Source: Curvularia sp. ZM96
Lineage: Eukaryota; Ascomycota; Dothideomycetes; Pleosporales; Pleosporaceae
DNA length: 64,000 bases
Assembly (NCBI GenBank): GCA_022457065.1
Contig: JAJGBQ010000006.1
Location: 1,612,001-1,676,000, forward strand
Reading direction: 5' to 3'
Every line of letters begins with the position of its first letter. Positions within the stretch are counted from its first letter, which is position 1. The translations under genes and the position numbers were made by a program. Under the pieces are notes generated by a model that saw nothing but the letters and a program-made list of their open reading frames with translations, was not told the DNA's origin and made no database searches. This document shows positions 54,260 to 64,000 of this stretch, in pieces.

Positions 54260-56887
54260 ATGCAAACCAGTCGACAGACCACGGCCTCCGCAGGCCCACC
54301 TGAGCCACAGCTCAAGGTGGCCATTCCACGCCTCTCTTCGCAACGCGCTCCGCCACCGGCCACACCCAAGTCACGTCCCAGAGATCGAGTGCCGCTAGCA
54401 TGTCGGAACTGCCACAAGAGAAGTGGGTCATTGCAACCATACTGCCCGGTCGCCCGCTGACAGCTCCATCCCAGAAATCAAGTGCAGCGGCAGGTTTCCC
54501 CGCTGCGATTACTGCGAGAAATCCAACAAGCCTTGCGTCTATGAGCGGCCGCGGAGAGACCGCCTTGCGCTGTGAGTGACTCGGGTCTTTTTGCACCCTG
54601 ACATGCACCTGCTGACTCGCGTATAGCGCCAACGCGCGAAATGACACACTAACATCCATCCTCAAAGACATCAGTCTGCGTGTGAGTAGCGATGACAGGC
54701 AAAGAATTGCAGAAGCCCTTCAAGACGTAAGTAACTAGAGTTGACTTGATAGCTGAGGCTAAATTGACTCAGTCTGACGACGAGTCCGCACCTTCATCAT
54801 TCACCCCTTCTTCTCGAACATCCATTGCCAATCTGTACCAAAAGCATTCCCACCTGCGCCCCACCACGTCCTCTCATGTCCCAGCAACATCGAGTGCTTC
54901 GGATCAATCACCATTGCCCCGAACGGACGGAATTCTCCCCGAAGAATCAGGCGTCGAAGAGGCAGCAGACTTCTTCGATGTAGTTGAAGCAGGCTTCCAT
55001 GGTCAGGTGTCCGAAGTGCAATGGCTGCAAAGCCTCAGAAGTAAAGTACAGGCTGTTGATCCGGTCCTATTGGAACCGACAGATCTTTTGATATCCATGG
55101 CCTCCCCATCGTCTTCAACCTTTCCTCCAGCACTGGACTTCACTTCAAGCGACCGCACTTCGCCCGTCGCCTCCATTACCTATCATCTCGATGACGAAGG
55201 CGTAAAACTTGTACCTGGTGGCAATCCTTTTGAGCTTCCTTCAGAGCAAACCGCAGGCTTCCTCTTCCAATGCTACAAACGCACTGTTCAGAGCTCCTTT
55301 CCCATTCTACCTGTCCTGCTCGAGACACAGCTGTACCAGTACTATAATCTGATCCGCAATCGCCAGGATATACATTGCCCGCAAAATTGGTTCGCCATCG
55401 TCAACCTTGTCTTCGCCATTGGAGCAAAGTTCTCACATCTTATCCTGGCCGACTGGCGTGCCGATTCCTTGGATCATGTCACGTACATATCGCGGGCGTA
55501 CCAACTGTTGGCCATGAATGACTCTGCTTTTGGGTTTTCAACTCCGGATCTGTCTTCCACTCAGGTAGGCGGGATTCTGCAAGCGAGATTTGAATGTCGT
55601 TAATCACCTACAGGCTGCTGGTCTTTTAACCATCTATTACATGAGCATGGGTCATTACAACAGGTAAGTTCAGCAATGCGCAACGTCGGTTGCGCTTAAT
55701 TCTTTTTAGTACCAACCCAGCATCCATGAAATTCACCTACTAATGACCCATGTATAGAGCCTGGATAATGGCTAGCGGAGCTATGCAATCTGCGTTTTCC
55801 CTCGGACTTCATGTTCAGCACGAAGATCCCTCGATGCCGGTAGCTAGACAGCAAAGTCGAATCAACACATGGTGGAGTCTACATGCACTAGAAAGTTTGT
55901 TGAGCTCCATCACCGGCCGTCCTGGTACCCTTCCCGGCGAGGAGATCACAACGCCACTCTCAAAAGCATTCTTCAATACCACGTCTAGTGCCAACAGTCA
56001 GCGTACTACGCAAACATCAAACATGGCATTCATGGACGCCAATTCCAGTCTGTACTTGCTCACACAGCAAGTCATGGCCAGTCTTTACACCCAACGAAAG
56101 CTAGCTCCTTCATGGTCTCGCGTGCAAGAAACAATGGTGGCGTTGGTGGGAGACTTGGACAAATGGGCCGTGGATTACGTTCCTCAGTTCCATTCGGAGA
56201 ACTGGACCATGGACTACAAGCAACAGCGTGACAACTCTCTGCTCAAGCTTCAATACTACCGTGTAAAGATCCTGACAACACGACCCTCGCTTCGCCGCAT
56301 CGAACGCTGCACTAAGGCTGGGTCAAGTGACTTTACGAACTTGGACCAAGCCATGGCGGAGGCATGTATTACGGCTGCCAGCGATGTGGTTACGCTTCTG
56401 AGTACGGCCCCCAATATAGCGGCATTCTACGAAAAGGGGCCTTGGTGGGCGATTGTGCATAATGGTAGGTCTCTATCTTCGTGTTGTTTCCAGTACTAAC
56501 ATGTCTACAGTCATGCAAGCCCTCACTATTCTGATGAACGCAATTGCGTGTCCAGAGCATTTCGCCGACTCCTCGACTCTGTCGGCAAATGGCGTACGAC
56601 AGCTTGTTGGCTGGCTACTTGCCATGCGTGAGACGAATGTCATAGCAGCAAGGGCACACCAAGTCGTGTATTCTCTCGTCAAGACATCAAAGCCACATGT
56701 CTGGGACAGCATAGCAGATGCTTTCCCAGATGATCTCACTATCGTGCTGCTGCACCCTGCGCCCGCCCCCATCGACCCAAAGTATGTGCCGTGGCCAGCC
56801 GAAGAGCAGCCTATGGACACATGGTTCGAACACGACCTCAGCAGCTTCTACGGCTTCCACTACTCTCCTCCCTTTATGAGCGCATGA
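54260..56887 (+). CDS. Zn2Cys6 fungal transcription factor
   Basis: 761 aa in seven exons: 54260-54422, 54475-54571, 54627-54726, 54773-55564, 55614-55663, 55758-56464 and 56511-56887. The binuclear zinc cluster is split by the first intron: ACRNCHKR joins KIKCSGRFPRCDYCEKSNKPC, giving C-x2-C-x6-C-x6-C-x2-C-x6-C at about residues 49-76. A disordered Ser/Pro-rich region precedes the fungal_trans domain (from about 220), with FPILPVLLETQLYQYYNL, RAWIMASGAMQSAFSLGLH and TWWSLHALESLLSSITGRP. The C-terminal part is helical and ends FHYSPPFMSA. The start at 54260 leaves a basic, Pro-rich N-terminus. It is too far (30 kb) from the PKS to infer regulation of that cluster. Confidence 0.87.
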
Positions 56888-57394
56888 TAATATTTTGCAT
56901 CATACCTCTGGCTGCACTCGACAGATTGTAGCGCACCAGCCCGAGCTTATTGGACAATGTCTAACAAGACTTGTAAGAATGGATACGCAGAAAAAGATGC
57001 CCCTTCCATTATGACGATTTTGACGAACGAAAATGCTGAGGTGGAAATCGGACGTTTGCACTTTGGTTTTGTTGTTGAGAGAGGAAGAAGTAGGTCGAAA
57101 TTCCCATGTTTATAGTAATTGTTCTGGGCAAAATGGAGCACAGGCATCAATGACTGTGGAGAAGATGAAAAGGAGGGGAAAGTCCGGATTAGAATAATAC
57201 CCATGATTGCCAATGCGCTATTGCATAACAAACCTGCAATTGAGACTCGAAGTATCAAGAATAGAAAGGAATTTTCCCATATCCGAATGTTGTGGATGGA
57301 AGCATTCATGTCCCCGCCGCTCCAACAAGCGGCTGTCTTGTTAATCATGGCCTTGCTCCGTATACTCCTGTTCCATATGAAATTTCCCCGCTAT
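56888..57394. other. Convergent 3' intergenic region
   Basis: 507 bp between convergent stops. No gene seen. Confidence 0.5.
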
Positions 57395-58417
57395 TCAAGA
57401 CTCTTCAGCAGCATCCCCCATTTTATCCAAATCGATGTCTCCAATCACACTTCTCAGCAGGTCGGGTACGATTTGGGCTGCATCGCCCTGGAAAAACCAA
57501 TCGCCATCCTGAAGGCCTCCCGCGGGTATGTCGTTGGGATCCATATTGATGATAGCAACTCTTGCCCCCTTCATACGCGCATGGTCGACATACCCGGCGG
57601 CGGGGTATACTTTTGCAGATGTGCCAATGACCATGATGAGGTCGATGCCACGTTTGTCGGATATAAATGAATCGACATCATCTATAACCGATCGTGGCAA
57701 TGCCTCGCCAAACCAGACGACACCAGGTCGCAATATGCCGCGCTTGCATTTGGGGCAGCGAGGGAGATGCGCGTAGTCAATCTCGGGAAGGTCAACATTG
57801 ATATCTGAGATGTCGAGTTCGCGGGCGGCGAGGGCGGAATCAGTGGTGGGATCGGATTCGTCACTGGGGATGGCGAGGGCGGGCACAATGGGGTCCGTGA
57901 AGTTGTTCTGTTCAAAGTACTTGCAGAAGAAATCTGAGCATTTGACGTCAAAGAGCGAGCCGTGGAGGAGCTTGAGTTTCTCAGGAGGGTGCCCAGCGCG
58001 AGGGGAGAGGCCTGGTTGAGTTATTCAATGTAAGCTGAGAAGACACGAAAAGTTAGAGAGGCTCTACGCACCATCCACATTCTGGCTCAGCGTAATGAAC
58101 TCGTCTTTCTTACGCGCCAGTTCAGCAAGCGCATAGTGAGCGGCATTTGGTTTGGCCTTCAAAGCCATGTGCCGTCGGTAACTGTAGAACTGCCATACGA
58201 GTGCTGGATCCCGCTCAAACGCCTCTGGCGTGGCTAGTGACGTTGCATCGTGTGTCCTCCACAAGCCCCCAGCACCTCTAAACGTCGGTAGTCCCGATGA
58301 AGCTGATAGTCCCGCACCCAGCAGGGCGAGGATGCGCGTCGACTTGTTCAGGTGTTGTTGGAAGCTCTCGAGCTGCTCCTGCGGGACCACGCTTGGCCTG
58401 GCGGCCGAGAAGGCCAT
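57395..58417 (-). CDS. Class III (SIRT5-like) sirtuin, NAD-dependent protein deacylase
   Basis: 320 aa, exons 58417-58072 and 58011-57395 with a 60-nt intron. The NAD-binding motif is LLGAGLSASSGLPTFRG, then FITLSQNVDGLSPRAGH and the catalytic His in KLLHGSLFDVKC. The zinc cysteines are in KCSDFFC and LPRCPKC. Residues FYSYRRHMA carry the YxxR pair that in SIRT5 binds succinyl, malonyl or glutaryl lysine, so deacylation of acidic acyl groups is predicted rather than simple deacetylation. An acidic insertion of about 35 residues lies between the two zinc pairs. The frame is open beyond 58417 but lacks another ATG. It is divergent from the ICP55-like gene; a mitochondrial location is possible but not evident from the N-terminus. 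Confidence 0.9.
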
Positions 58418-58745
58418 TCTTCGGATGACACTGGGAACGAACACGATGGTGGTATTGATGGAGGTCTCCGCAAAGATTCAGAGTGTGCGTGCAGGTAGTG
58501 TTCGATATGTAGGCGTGTCATGTATGCGTAGGCGCCGTCGTACAGGAGCGACGTGTTTGCGGGGAAGCGGACGGCTGCCCTGCAGGGCAACAATGTACGA
58601 CGTACGTCAGACCGCGCCAAGCTTGCCCCGCTTAAACCCGCTCACACTGCGGCGGCAGAGCGTCGGTGACCGGGATACTTTAGCCCGGGGCTTGATTCGT
58701 CGACAGAAGGATCTCCGAGCCTCGACTTTCGTTTGCAATATCATC
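58418..58745. promoter_or_regulatory. Bidirectional promoter, sirtuin / ICP55-like peptidase
   Basis: 328 bp between divergent starts, GC-rich, containing CGTACGTCGTAC-like palindromic sequence. Expected to drive both genes. Confidence 0.5.
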
Positions 58746-60309
58746 ATGACTCTGGCCGCCAGGTCCCTGCGGCCCATCACACGCCTGCGCTGGCAATGCA
58801 ATCCAAGACCTTGGACCAGAGTATACAATGGGGCCATTGGTGGTACGAGGTCGTACGCTGCCACGACTGAGGTGCCCGCCGCCCAACTGCGGTTTGGACA
58901 GCCGCTGCATGAGACACATCCACACCTACTGAAGGCTGGGGAAGGTGATGACCACCCTTTGATCCGTCGTACGGGTACTAATATGCTCTGCAGTGACTCC
59001 TGGAATCACGGCATTAGAATACTACCAACGACGTGTCGCTCTCGCCAAAGATCTTGCACCCAATTCCATTGCCATCCTGGCGGCCAATGACCTGAAATAC
59101 GCCTCCGGTGCCGTCTTTTACAAGTTCCATCAGGATCCGGATTTTCTATACTTGACAGGGTTCAAGGAGCAGGATGCTGTGGCCATTATACACAAACATG
59201 AGGACGGGGAACACACCTTTCATCTCTATGTGAGGCCCAAGGATCCCAGCGCCGAGGCATGGGAAGGCCCACGGTCGGGTATTGAGGCCGCTGAAGACGT
59301 TTTCAACGCCGACATCAGCGGCGACGTCAATGGCCTGCCTCATATCCTTCCGGAAATCGTCAACCGTGTACAAACCGTCTATACTGATCTCCCGCAATCC
59401 CGAATCTCGAAAAACTTGCTCTCTCGCTACCTCGCTGGTGCAGAGCCCTCCCGGACTGGCGGCATTCACAGTGTCTTTCGCGAGTCTCAGGCGAAGGTCA
59501 GGCCCCTTCGACCTCTACTCAACGAACTGCGCGTAATAAAGAGCGAGGCGGAAATACAGAACATGCGTCGTGCAGGTCAGCACTCCGGTCGTGCTATCAC
59601 CGACGCGATGCGGCAATCCTTTACCTCGGAAAAGGATCTTGACTCGTTTCTCGACTACTGGTTTAAGCAGGACAACTGCGACGGCCCGGCTTATGTCCCA
59701 GTCGTTGCAGGTGGTATCAACGCGAACACAATACATTACGTGTCCAACAACATGCTTCTGAACCCCAAGGACCTTGTGCTAGTAGATGCTGGCGCTCAGT
59801 ATGGTGGCTATGTGACCGACATTACGCGCACGTGGCCAGTTTCAGGAAAGTTTAGCCCCGCCCAAAGGGACCTGTACAGCTTGCTCCTGGCTGTACAAAG
59901 AACATGCATATCACTGTGCCGCACCTCTTCCAATTTCACCCTCGACAAATTGCACCACTCGGCGACCAATGCCCTTTCCGCTGGCCTCCAGGATCTCGGC
60001 TTTGACATGAAGATTGATTCTATTCAGACCCTGTTTCCTCATCATGTCGGCCACTACGTAGGTCTCGATGTGCATGACAGTCCCGGACTCAGCAGAAATA
60101 GGCCGCTGGAAAAGGGCATGTGTGTAACGGTCGAGCCGGGTCTTTATGTCCCAGATGACGAGAGGTGGCCTAAGTGGGCCAGGGGCATCGGCATGAGGAT
60201 TGAAGACAGTGTTTGTGTGGACGACGAGAGTCCGTATGTATTGACTACGGAAGCGGTTAAGGAGATTGTGGATATTGAGGCGTTGAGAGGGACTGAGACG
60301 AAGATCTGA
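58746..60309 (+). CDS. ICP55: Xaa-Pro aminopeptidase family, ICP55-like mitochondrial intermediate peptidase
   Basis: M24 metallopeptidase, 504 aa; exons 58746-58944 and 58994-60309, intron 49 nt. Icp55 trims one residue from imported mitochondrial proteins after presequence cleavage. The N-terminus (MTLAARSLRPITRLRWQCN) is Arg-rich without acids, as in a mitochondrial targeting sequence. The N-terminal AMP domain starts GITALEYYQRRVALA and contains FLYLTGF. The catalytic domain has the metal ligands in order: VDAGAQYGGYVTDITRTWP (two Asp), HHVGHYVGLDVHD (His), VEPGLY (Glu) and RIEDSV (Glu). All five are present. It is divergent from the sirtuin gene. Confidence 0.93.
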
Positions 60310-60923
60310 CCACGTTGTGTCGCTCAGAATATGTTGTGCGAAGGAACAAAATTTAGAATTGTATCGTGATACTATATAGTAAGATAGATGAACTGAAATG
60401 ATCTCTAGGCAAGCACTGGACTCACGGATATCTTGTCGATGGGTATGTGAAACTGTCCTTTAATCAGTTTTATTGGGTTTGCTCCACTATTAATATAAAT
60501 GATAAGACGCAGCTCACACAAAGCCAACATAGATGAGCACGATATTCCGACTGCCCAAAATCATCTTCATCCCGTACATTGACATATCAGAGATATACTG
60601 TCTACATGTTCCAAGATTATCGTATGACAAGGGTACCTTGGTAGAAGTAAAATGAACTGTAGCAGAACTTCATAAGCCTAAGTGCGTTATGCCTATTCTG
60701 TAACACGAGCCCCGAGCGACTAGAGCATGCAGCTAAAGTCGCAGCAAACTAGGAGTATTCTCAAAAATTACCTTTTCCAGTAATCAACTGACCATTCCCA
60801 TTCCAAATTCGTAGACTTTGGTTCGAACGAGGTCCAAGTCAATTTAGCCCAACGACCAAGCTATTTTCTAATGCACTCGAAAATCCCTTGAGATACACCT
60901 GACCCATTGTACTAATATGTGCT
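60310..60923. other. Convergent 3' intergenic region
   Basis: 614 bp. A GGTTCGAA sequence near 60820 looks like part of a tRNA B box, but no A box or cloverleaf could be found. No gene called. Confidence 0.5.
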
Positions 60924-61677
60924 CTACAAAGCCAGCCAGACCGCCATAAACGTACTCACCACCACCGCCATTACACCCCGTGATGACGCGCCAACACTTG
61001 CCGCAGCACCCCTCTCAGCAAACACCCAACACGTCCCCTGTTCCTCGTCCTGCTGCGGCTGCACACTGAAACTAACGATCCCATACGGCAACGTACCACA
61101 GCTCCCTTCATTATCACTCCAGCAATCAAACCCATACCAGGGCAACAACTCACTCTGCCCATCACTCTCCCTACATTTCTTTGCACCGTACAACGTCACC
61201 CTGCGATCCGCATGCTGGCCAGGCTTATCGTCGTCATCAGTGGGATTGGCGACGTGTTGCCGGTACAAGATGCCCGAGTAGTTTGTCTGAGGATCGAATG
61301 TCTCGGCGTTGAAGAGTTGCCAGTGGATGCCTGCTTCGCCCCAGACGGTGCTGCCTTGGTTTTCGGTTTGGTTTACGAAGCCTTGGGTGGAGTTGCCGGT
61401 GAAGAGGGAGGCGAAGTCGAAGCAGTGGCTTAGGATGGGGAAGTTGGAGGTGGTGAAGGTTAGGGCGCTGGTGGTGTTGGTGTAGGAGCAGGTGTCCTGG
61501 GTGGTGGGGAAGAAGCGGATGGTGATGTTTTGACTAGGGAATGGTTAGTTGATTGGGGGTTCGTAAATTAGCAACGGACTGGACGGACTTTGAAGTGTTG
61601 GATTGGGCGTGCGTGGTAGTGGGAAGCAAGAGCAGAGCTAGAGATGCGGCAATGCTGGTGGTTTGGAGTGGTTGCAT
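60924..61677 (-). CDS. Secreted, probably GPI-anchored protein of unknown function
   Basis: 232 aa, exons 61677-61589 and 61533-60924, intron 55 nt (GTCCGT...TAG, a weak donor). The N-terminus (TSIAASLALLLLPTTTHAQ) is a clear signal peptide. The mature part has many N-glycosylation sequons (NTS, NIT, NTT, NST, NQT, NYS) and several Cys. The C-terminus (RGVMAVVVSTFMAVWLAL) is a hydrophobic tail preceded by small residues (GAAASVGASS), as in GPI-anchored proteins. No enzyme motif was recognised. A cell-wall or surface location is inferred. It is not near any gene of related function. Confidence 0.75.
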
Positions 61678-62899
61678 GGTTAATAGCTTGGGGCAAAAGA
61701 TTGTCTACAAATATCGTTGTACGTTGTAGAAGAATAGCTCAGCAAGAGAGCACGAGTGTGAACCGAAGTCTCGTATGCAGCAATCACGGGGCCTCTGGGT
61801 CTACCCCATTATCGATACAAATAATAACTAACTCCCCATTACCATTGGAAATGTGAACCCATAACAAGGCAACCAGTGGTACGTCTGCCAAGAGGCACGT
61901 ATGGTCGGTTAAACGGAAGCTGTGCCGAGCTGTGCCACATGAATGCAAGGAACTGAAACATTGGGGGCTTTTTTTTTTAACCAGACACACGTGGGCAATG
62001 TGATGTTGTTGGTATCCGAAACTCCAACATCAATCAGCGATTTAGACGACGTCATGGCCCACCTGCGCCAAGGCGGCAACGGAAAAGGCTTGCGGGGTTG
62101 AACTGGGGGCGGAAGTGGGTGTAGATCGTATGCCTGGATTCGAAGGGGATTGACTCGAAGACTTTGTTTCTATTTTTGCTTGGGAAAGCCCTGGTGCTTC
62201 GTTGCCATCTCTTGCAAAGTATAGAGTGTAAGACCCTATGGTCTTCTCAAACCACAGAGAAGGCTGTGCATTCCGGGATCGTCGATCAGCAAAACATATA
62301 CAAAGGACTTATAGCACGCCTAAATGCAGGTGTCAACATCCTGTGGTGCGGTCTAGTGAGTGCCTGACGTGCCGACCCGCAGAAAGCAGCATGCGCCAAG
62401 GCGTGTGATGTGGTGCAGAATGACGATCTTTAGACCAATCAAAGCTCTTGACTCTGGTGTATTTACGAACAATCCCACTACGCCTTCTCAGTATTATTAG
62501 AAAATGCACGGGAAGGGAAAGAGTACGGGGTACTTGGGGGTTAGTGCTGATGGGTGGTGGAGTCTCCCGCCCACTTAGCCCCATGACGATCGTTTTGGGT
62601 GCATCGGCATGTTGCCTTGGCCTATGACAGCGGCCTTTCAGTATACCATGCGTGATTGTACGCAGTTCAGTCACAGGACTGGCCTTGAAAGACTGCTTGG
62701 TGAGTAAATGTTTTTCATGCGAGGAAGGTGTACCAATGTCTGCCTTGAAAACCAACAGAGTAAATCATCACACTGAAAACATGCATTCAAACACGCATAA
62801 TTCAAATCCAAAAAATATTCATCTCAAACTAGCCTGTGGTCTAGCAAGCATTTTGTTGAAAAACACCCGCCAGCGCTCCCAAACAGTCCACTGTAACTC
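61678..62899. other. Intergenic region without a supported gene
   Basis: 1.2 kb between two minus-strand secreted-protein genes. It has a T-run near 61970 and a few frames of 140 codons or less that lack family features. The part near 61678 is the promoter of the GPI-type gene. Confidence 0.5.
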
Positions 62900-63231
62900 T
62901 CACTCCTTGACAAAACAATTATACACCACATCCCCCGTCACCAACGGCGTTCCATCACAGTACCCCTTGCAAATCTGGCCAACTCTATCCCCTTCCTTCT
63001 CGGTCATATAGCACTCGTCCTCGCATTCCGCCCCTACGTGTGTTACAAGCGTAAGTCGTCTACTCTACGAAAATTGGGTGGAAGGAAGAAAGTCTACTCA
63101 CCGGACTGATACGGACCCCTGACGTCTCCGGCATCGCCTTCGATGCAGTTAGGAATGTCGTTTTGGCGTTTGAAGGAGAGGGCGAGGGAGGTTGAGAGGA
63201 GGAGGCTGACGAGGCTGAGGGAGAGCTTCAT
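62900..63231 (-). CDS. Small secreted cysteine-rich protein (six Cys), effector candidate
   Basis: 87 aa in two exons, 63231-63102 and 63033-62900, with a 68-nt intron (GTGAGT...TAG). A signal peptide (MKLSLSLVSLLLSTSLALS) is followed directly by a Kex2-like KR site (SFKRQNDIPNC), leaving a mature peptide of about 65 residues. Six cysteines occur in the order C-(x16)-C-x3-C-(x13)-C-x3-C-(x15)-C, i.e. two C-x3-C pairs (ECEDEC and CKGYC) flanked by single Cys, consistent with three disulfides. The two CxxxC pairs resemble a helical hairpin-type fold, which is inference. No known effector family is recognised. It is easily missed because it is short and split. Confidence 0.8.
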
Positions 63232-64000
63232 GGTGGATGGTTTGTTAGGTGTTACACGTTAGAATCTTAGACGATGAAAAGGGAGTTTTGCATGGTAAAG
63301 CGGTACTTGGATACTGGTATTCTGAACTTGCTAGGTAGACACGGGGCGGTATAAATGTTTGCTGCGGACTGATCCCACCCCGTTCCCATTACAACTCCTT
63401 CTTGTCTTCCACCAACTTGCTTGGCTGGGTCCAGTATCATTGTCTATGCCGTTTTACCCGAGTATGGTGTATTTACACGATGCTGTTGTTTGATCCTTTT
63501 CATAGCAGGCGGCTCTATAGCGTAAGCACTAGCCTGTGAATTGAAGTTCCATCATAGGCATCTGCTACATTGCAGCCTCAGTCCCCGAGACAATGATATC
63601 ATCACAATCCTTCTGCGTCCAAAAAGAGACCTCAATTCCTAATCTGTATTGTCCAGATGGTGTCTACCTGGCATAGGACTATTGTTTCCCCATTGTGACA
63701 TCGTTGAAGATCCTTCCCCACATTGCTCAAGGCAGATTCCCTATACGGTGTTACTTTTATGTGGAACTATAGCCCTTTGGGGGCCAAACACGAGCTCCAG
63801 GGAAACACCCGATTTGCTGTTCGATGGAAGGCCTTTTCTCGGCGCTATGCCGGATTCCCGCGCATGGTAAAGATGTCTCTGATGGAATTTTGATAGTTGA
63901 AACCAATTTTTTCACAAGGTTCGCATTGAAGATGTATAAATATGTCTGCTTCACGCAGACACTGCTTGAACAGCTCAAAGCATTTGCTCTCAGAACAGCT
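63232..64000. other. Terminal intergenic region
   Basis: 769 bp to the window end. It includes the promoter of the six-Cys protein gene and a TATA-like box at 63935 that may belong to a plus-strand gene beyond the edge. No coding frame is supported. Confidence 0.45.
63935..63942 (+). promoter_or_regulatory. TATA-like box near the window edge
   Basis: TATAAATA followed by CT- and CA-containing sequence, similar in layout to the box before the RNase-like gene. It would serve a plus-strand gene starting past 64000. Sequence match only. Confidence 0.3.

Noticed and set aside
58230..59090. Plus-strand frame of 286 codons across the sirtuin 5' exon and the ICP55 start
   Set aside because: It overlaps two genes with strong family matches on other frames and has no family motif itself.
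60780..60860. GGTTCGAA sequence resembling a tRNA B box
   Set aside because: The following bases do not fit the consensus, no A box lies upstream, and no acceptor stem could be drawn.
1..64000. CRISPR arrays, rRNA operon, intact transposase or reverse transcriptase genes
   Set aside because: None of the expected repeat layouts or protein motifs were seen on either strand.

Overview
The window is nuclear DNA from a filamentous ascomycete. Genes are split by short GT-AG introns (mostly 46-81 nt), intergenic spaces are short, and the housekeeping genes (RACK1, U1-C, NDUFAF2, PRMT3, RAV1, ICP55) are fungal in form. Two features are typical of Dothideomycetes: a highly reducing polyketide synthase locus and small secreted cysteine-containing proteins. 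Together they suggest a plant-associated member, perhaps Pleosporales. That placement is inference; nothing here fixes the species. All exon borders were worked out by eye from reading frame and splice consensus.

Left flank (1-3.3 kb): the 5' part of RACK1 (minus strand, cut by the window edge), an NmrA-like oxidoreductase, and U1 snRNP protein C. Secondary-metabolism region (5.5-24.2 kb): a polytopic membrane protein, a short-chain dehydrogenase, a GH13 alpha-glucosidase, an FSH1/LovG-type hydrolase, a cytochrome P450, and a seven-exon HR-PKS with domain order KS-AT-DH-CMeT-ER-KR-ACP. The PKS has no release domain, so the neighbouring hydrolase is the obvious candidate for off-loading. The P450 and PKS are divergent over 945 bp.

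Middle block (24.7-42.6 kb): an F-box-like protein, the complex I assembly factor NDUFAF2 divergent from a long calponin/transgelin protein, an orphan gene, a BTB-domain protein, a probable pseudogene with two in-frame stops, PRMT3, RAV1, a mitochondrial-carrier-like protein and a small nuclear-type orphan.

Right block (43.8-64 kb): two tandem low-complexity orphans, an ACMSD-type amidohydrolase, a DUF3632 protein, a secreted RNase T1-family protein, a glyoxalase-like protein, a Zn2Cys6 transcription factor, a class III sirtuin divergent from an ICP55-like peptidase, a probable GPI-anchored secreted protein, and a six-cysteine small secreted protein. The secreted proteins are effector candidates by form only.

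No tRNA, rRNA, CRISPR array or intact transposon was recognised.
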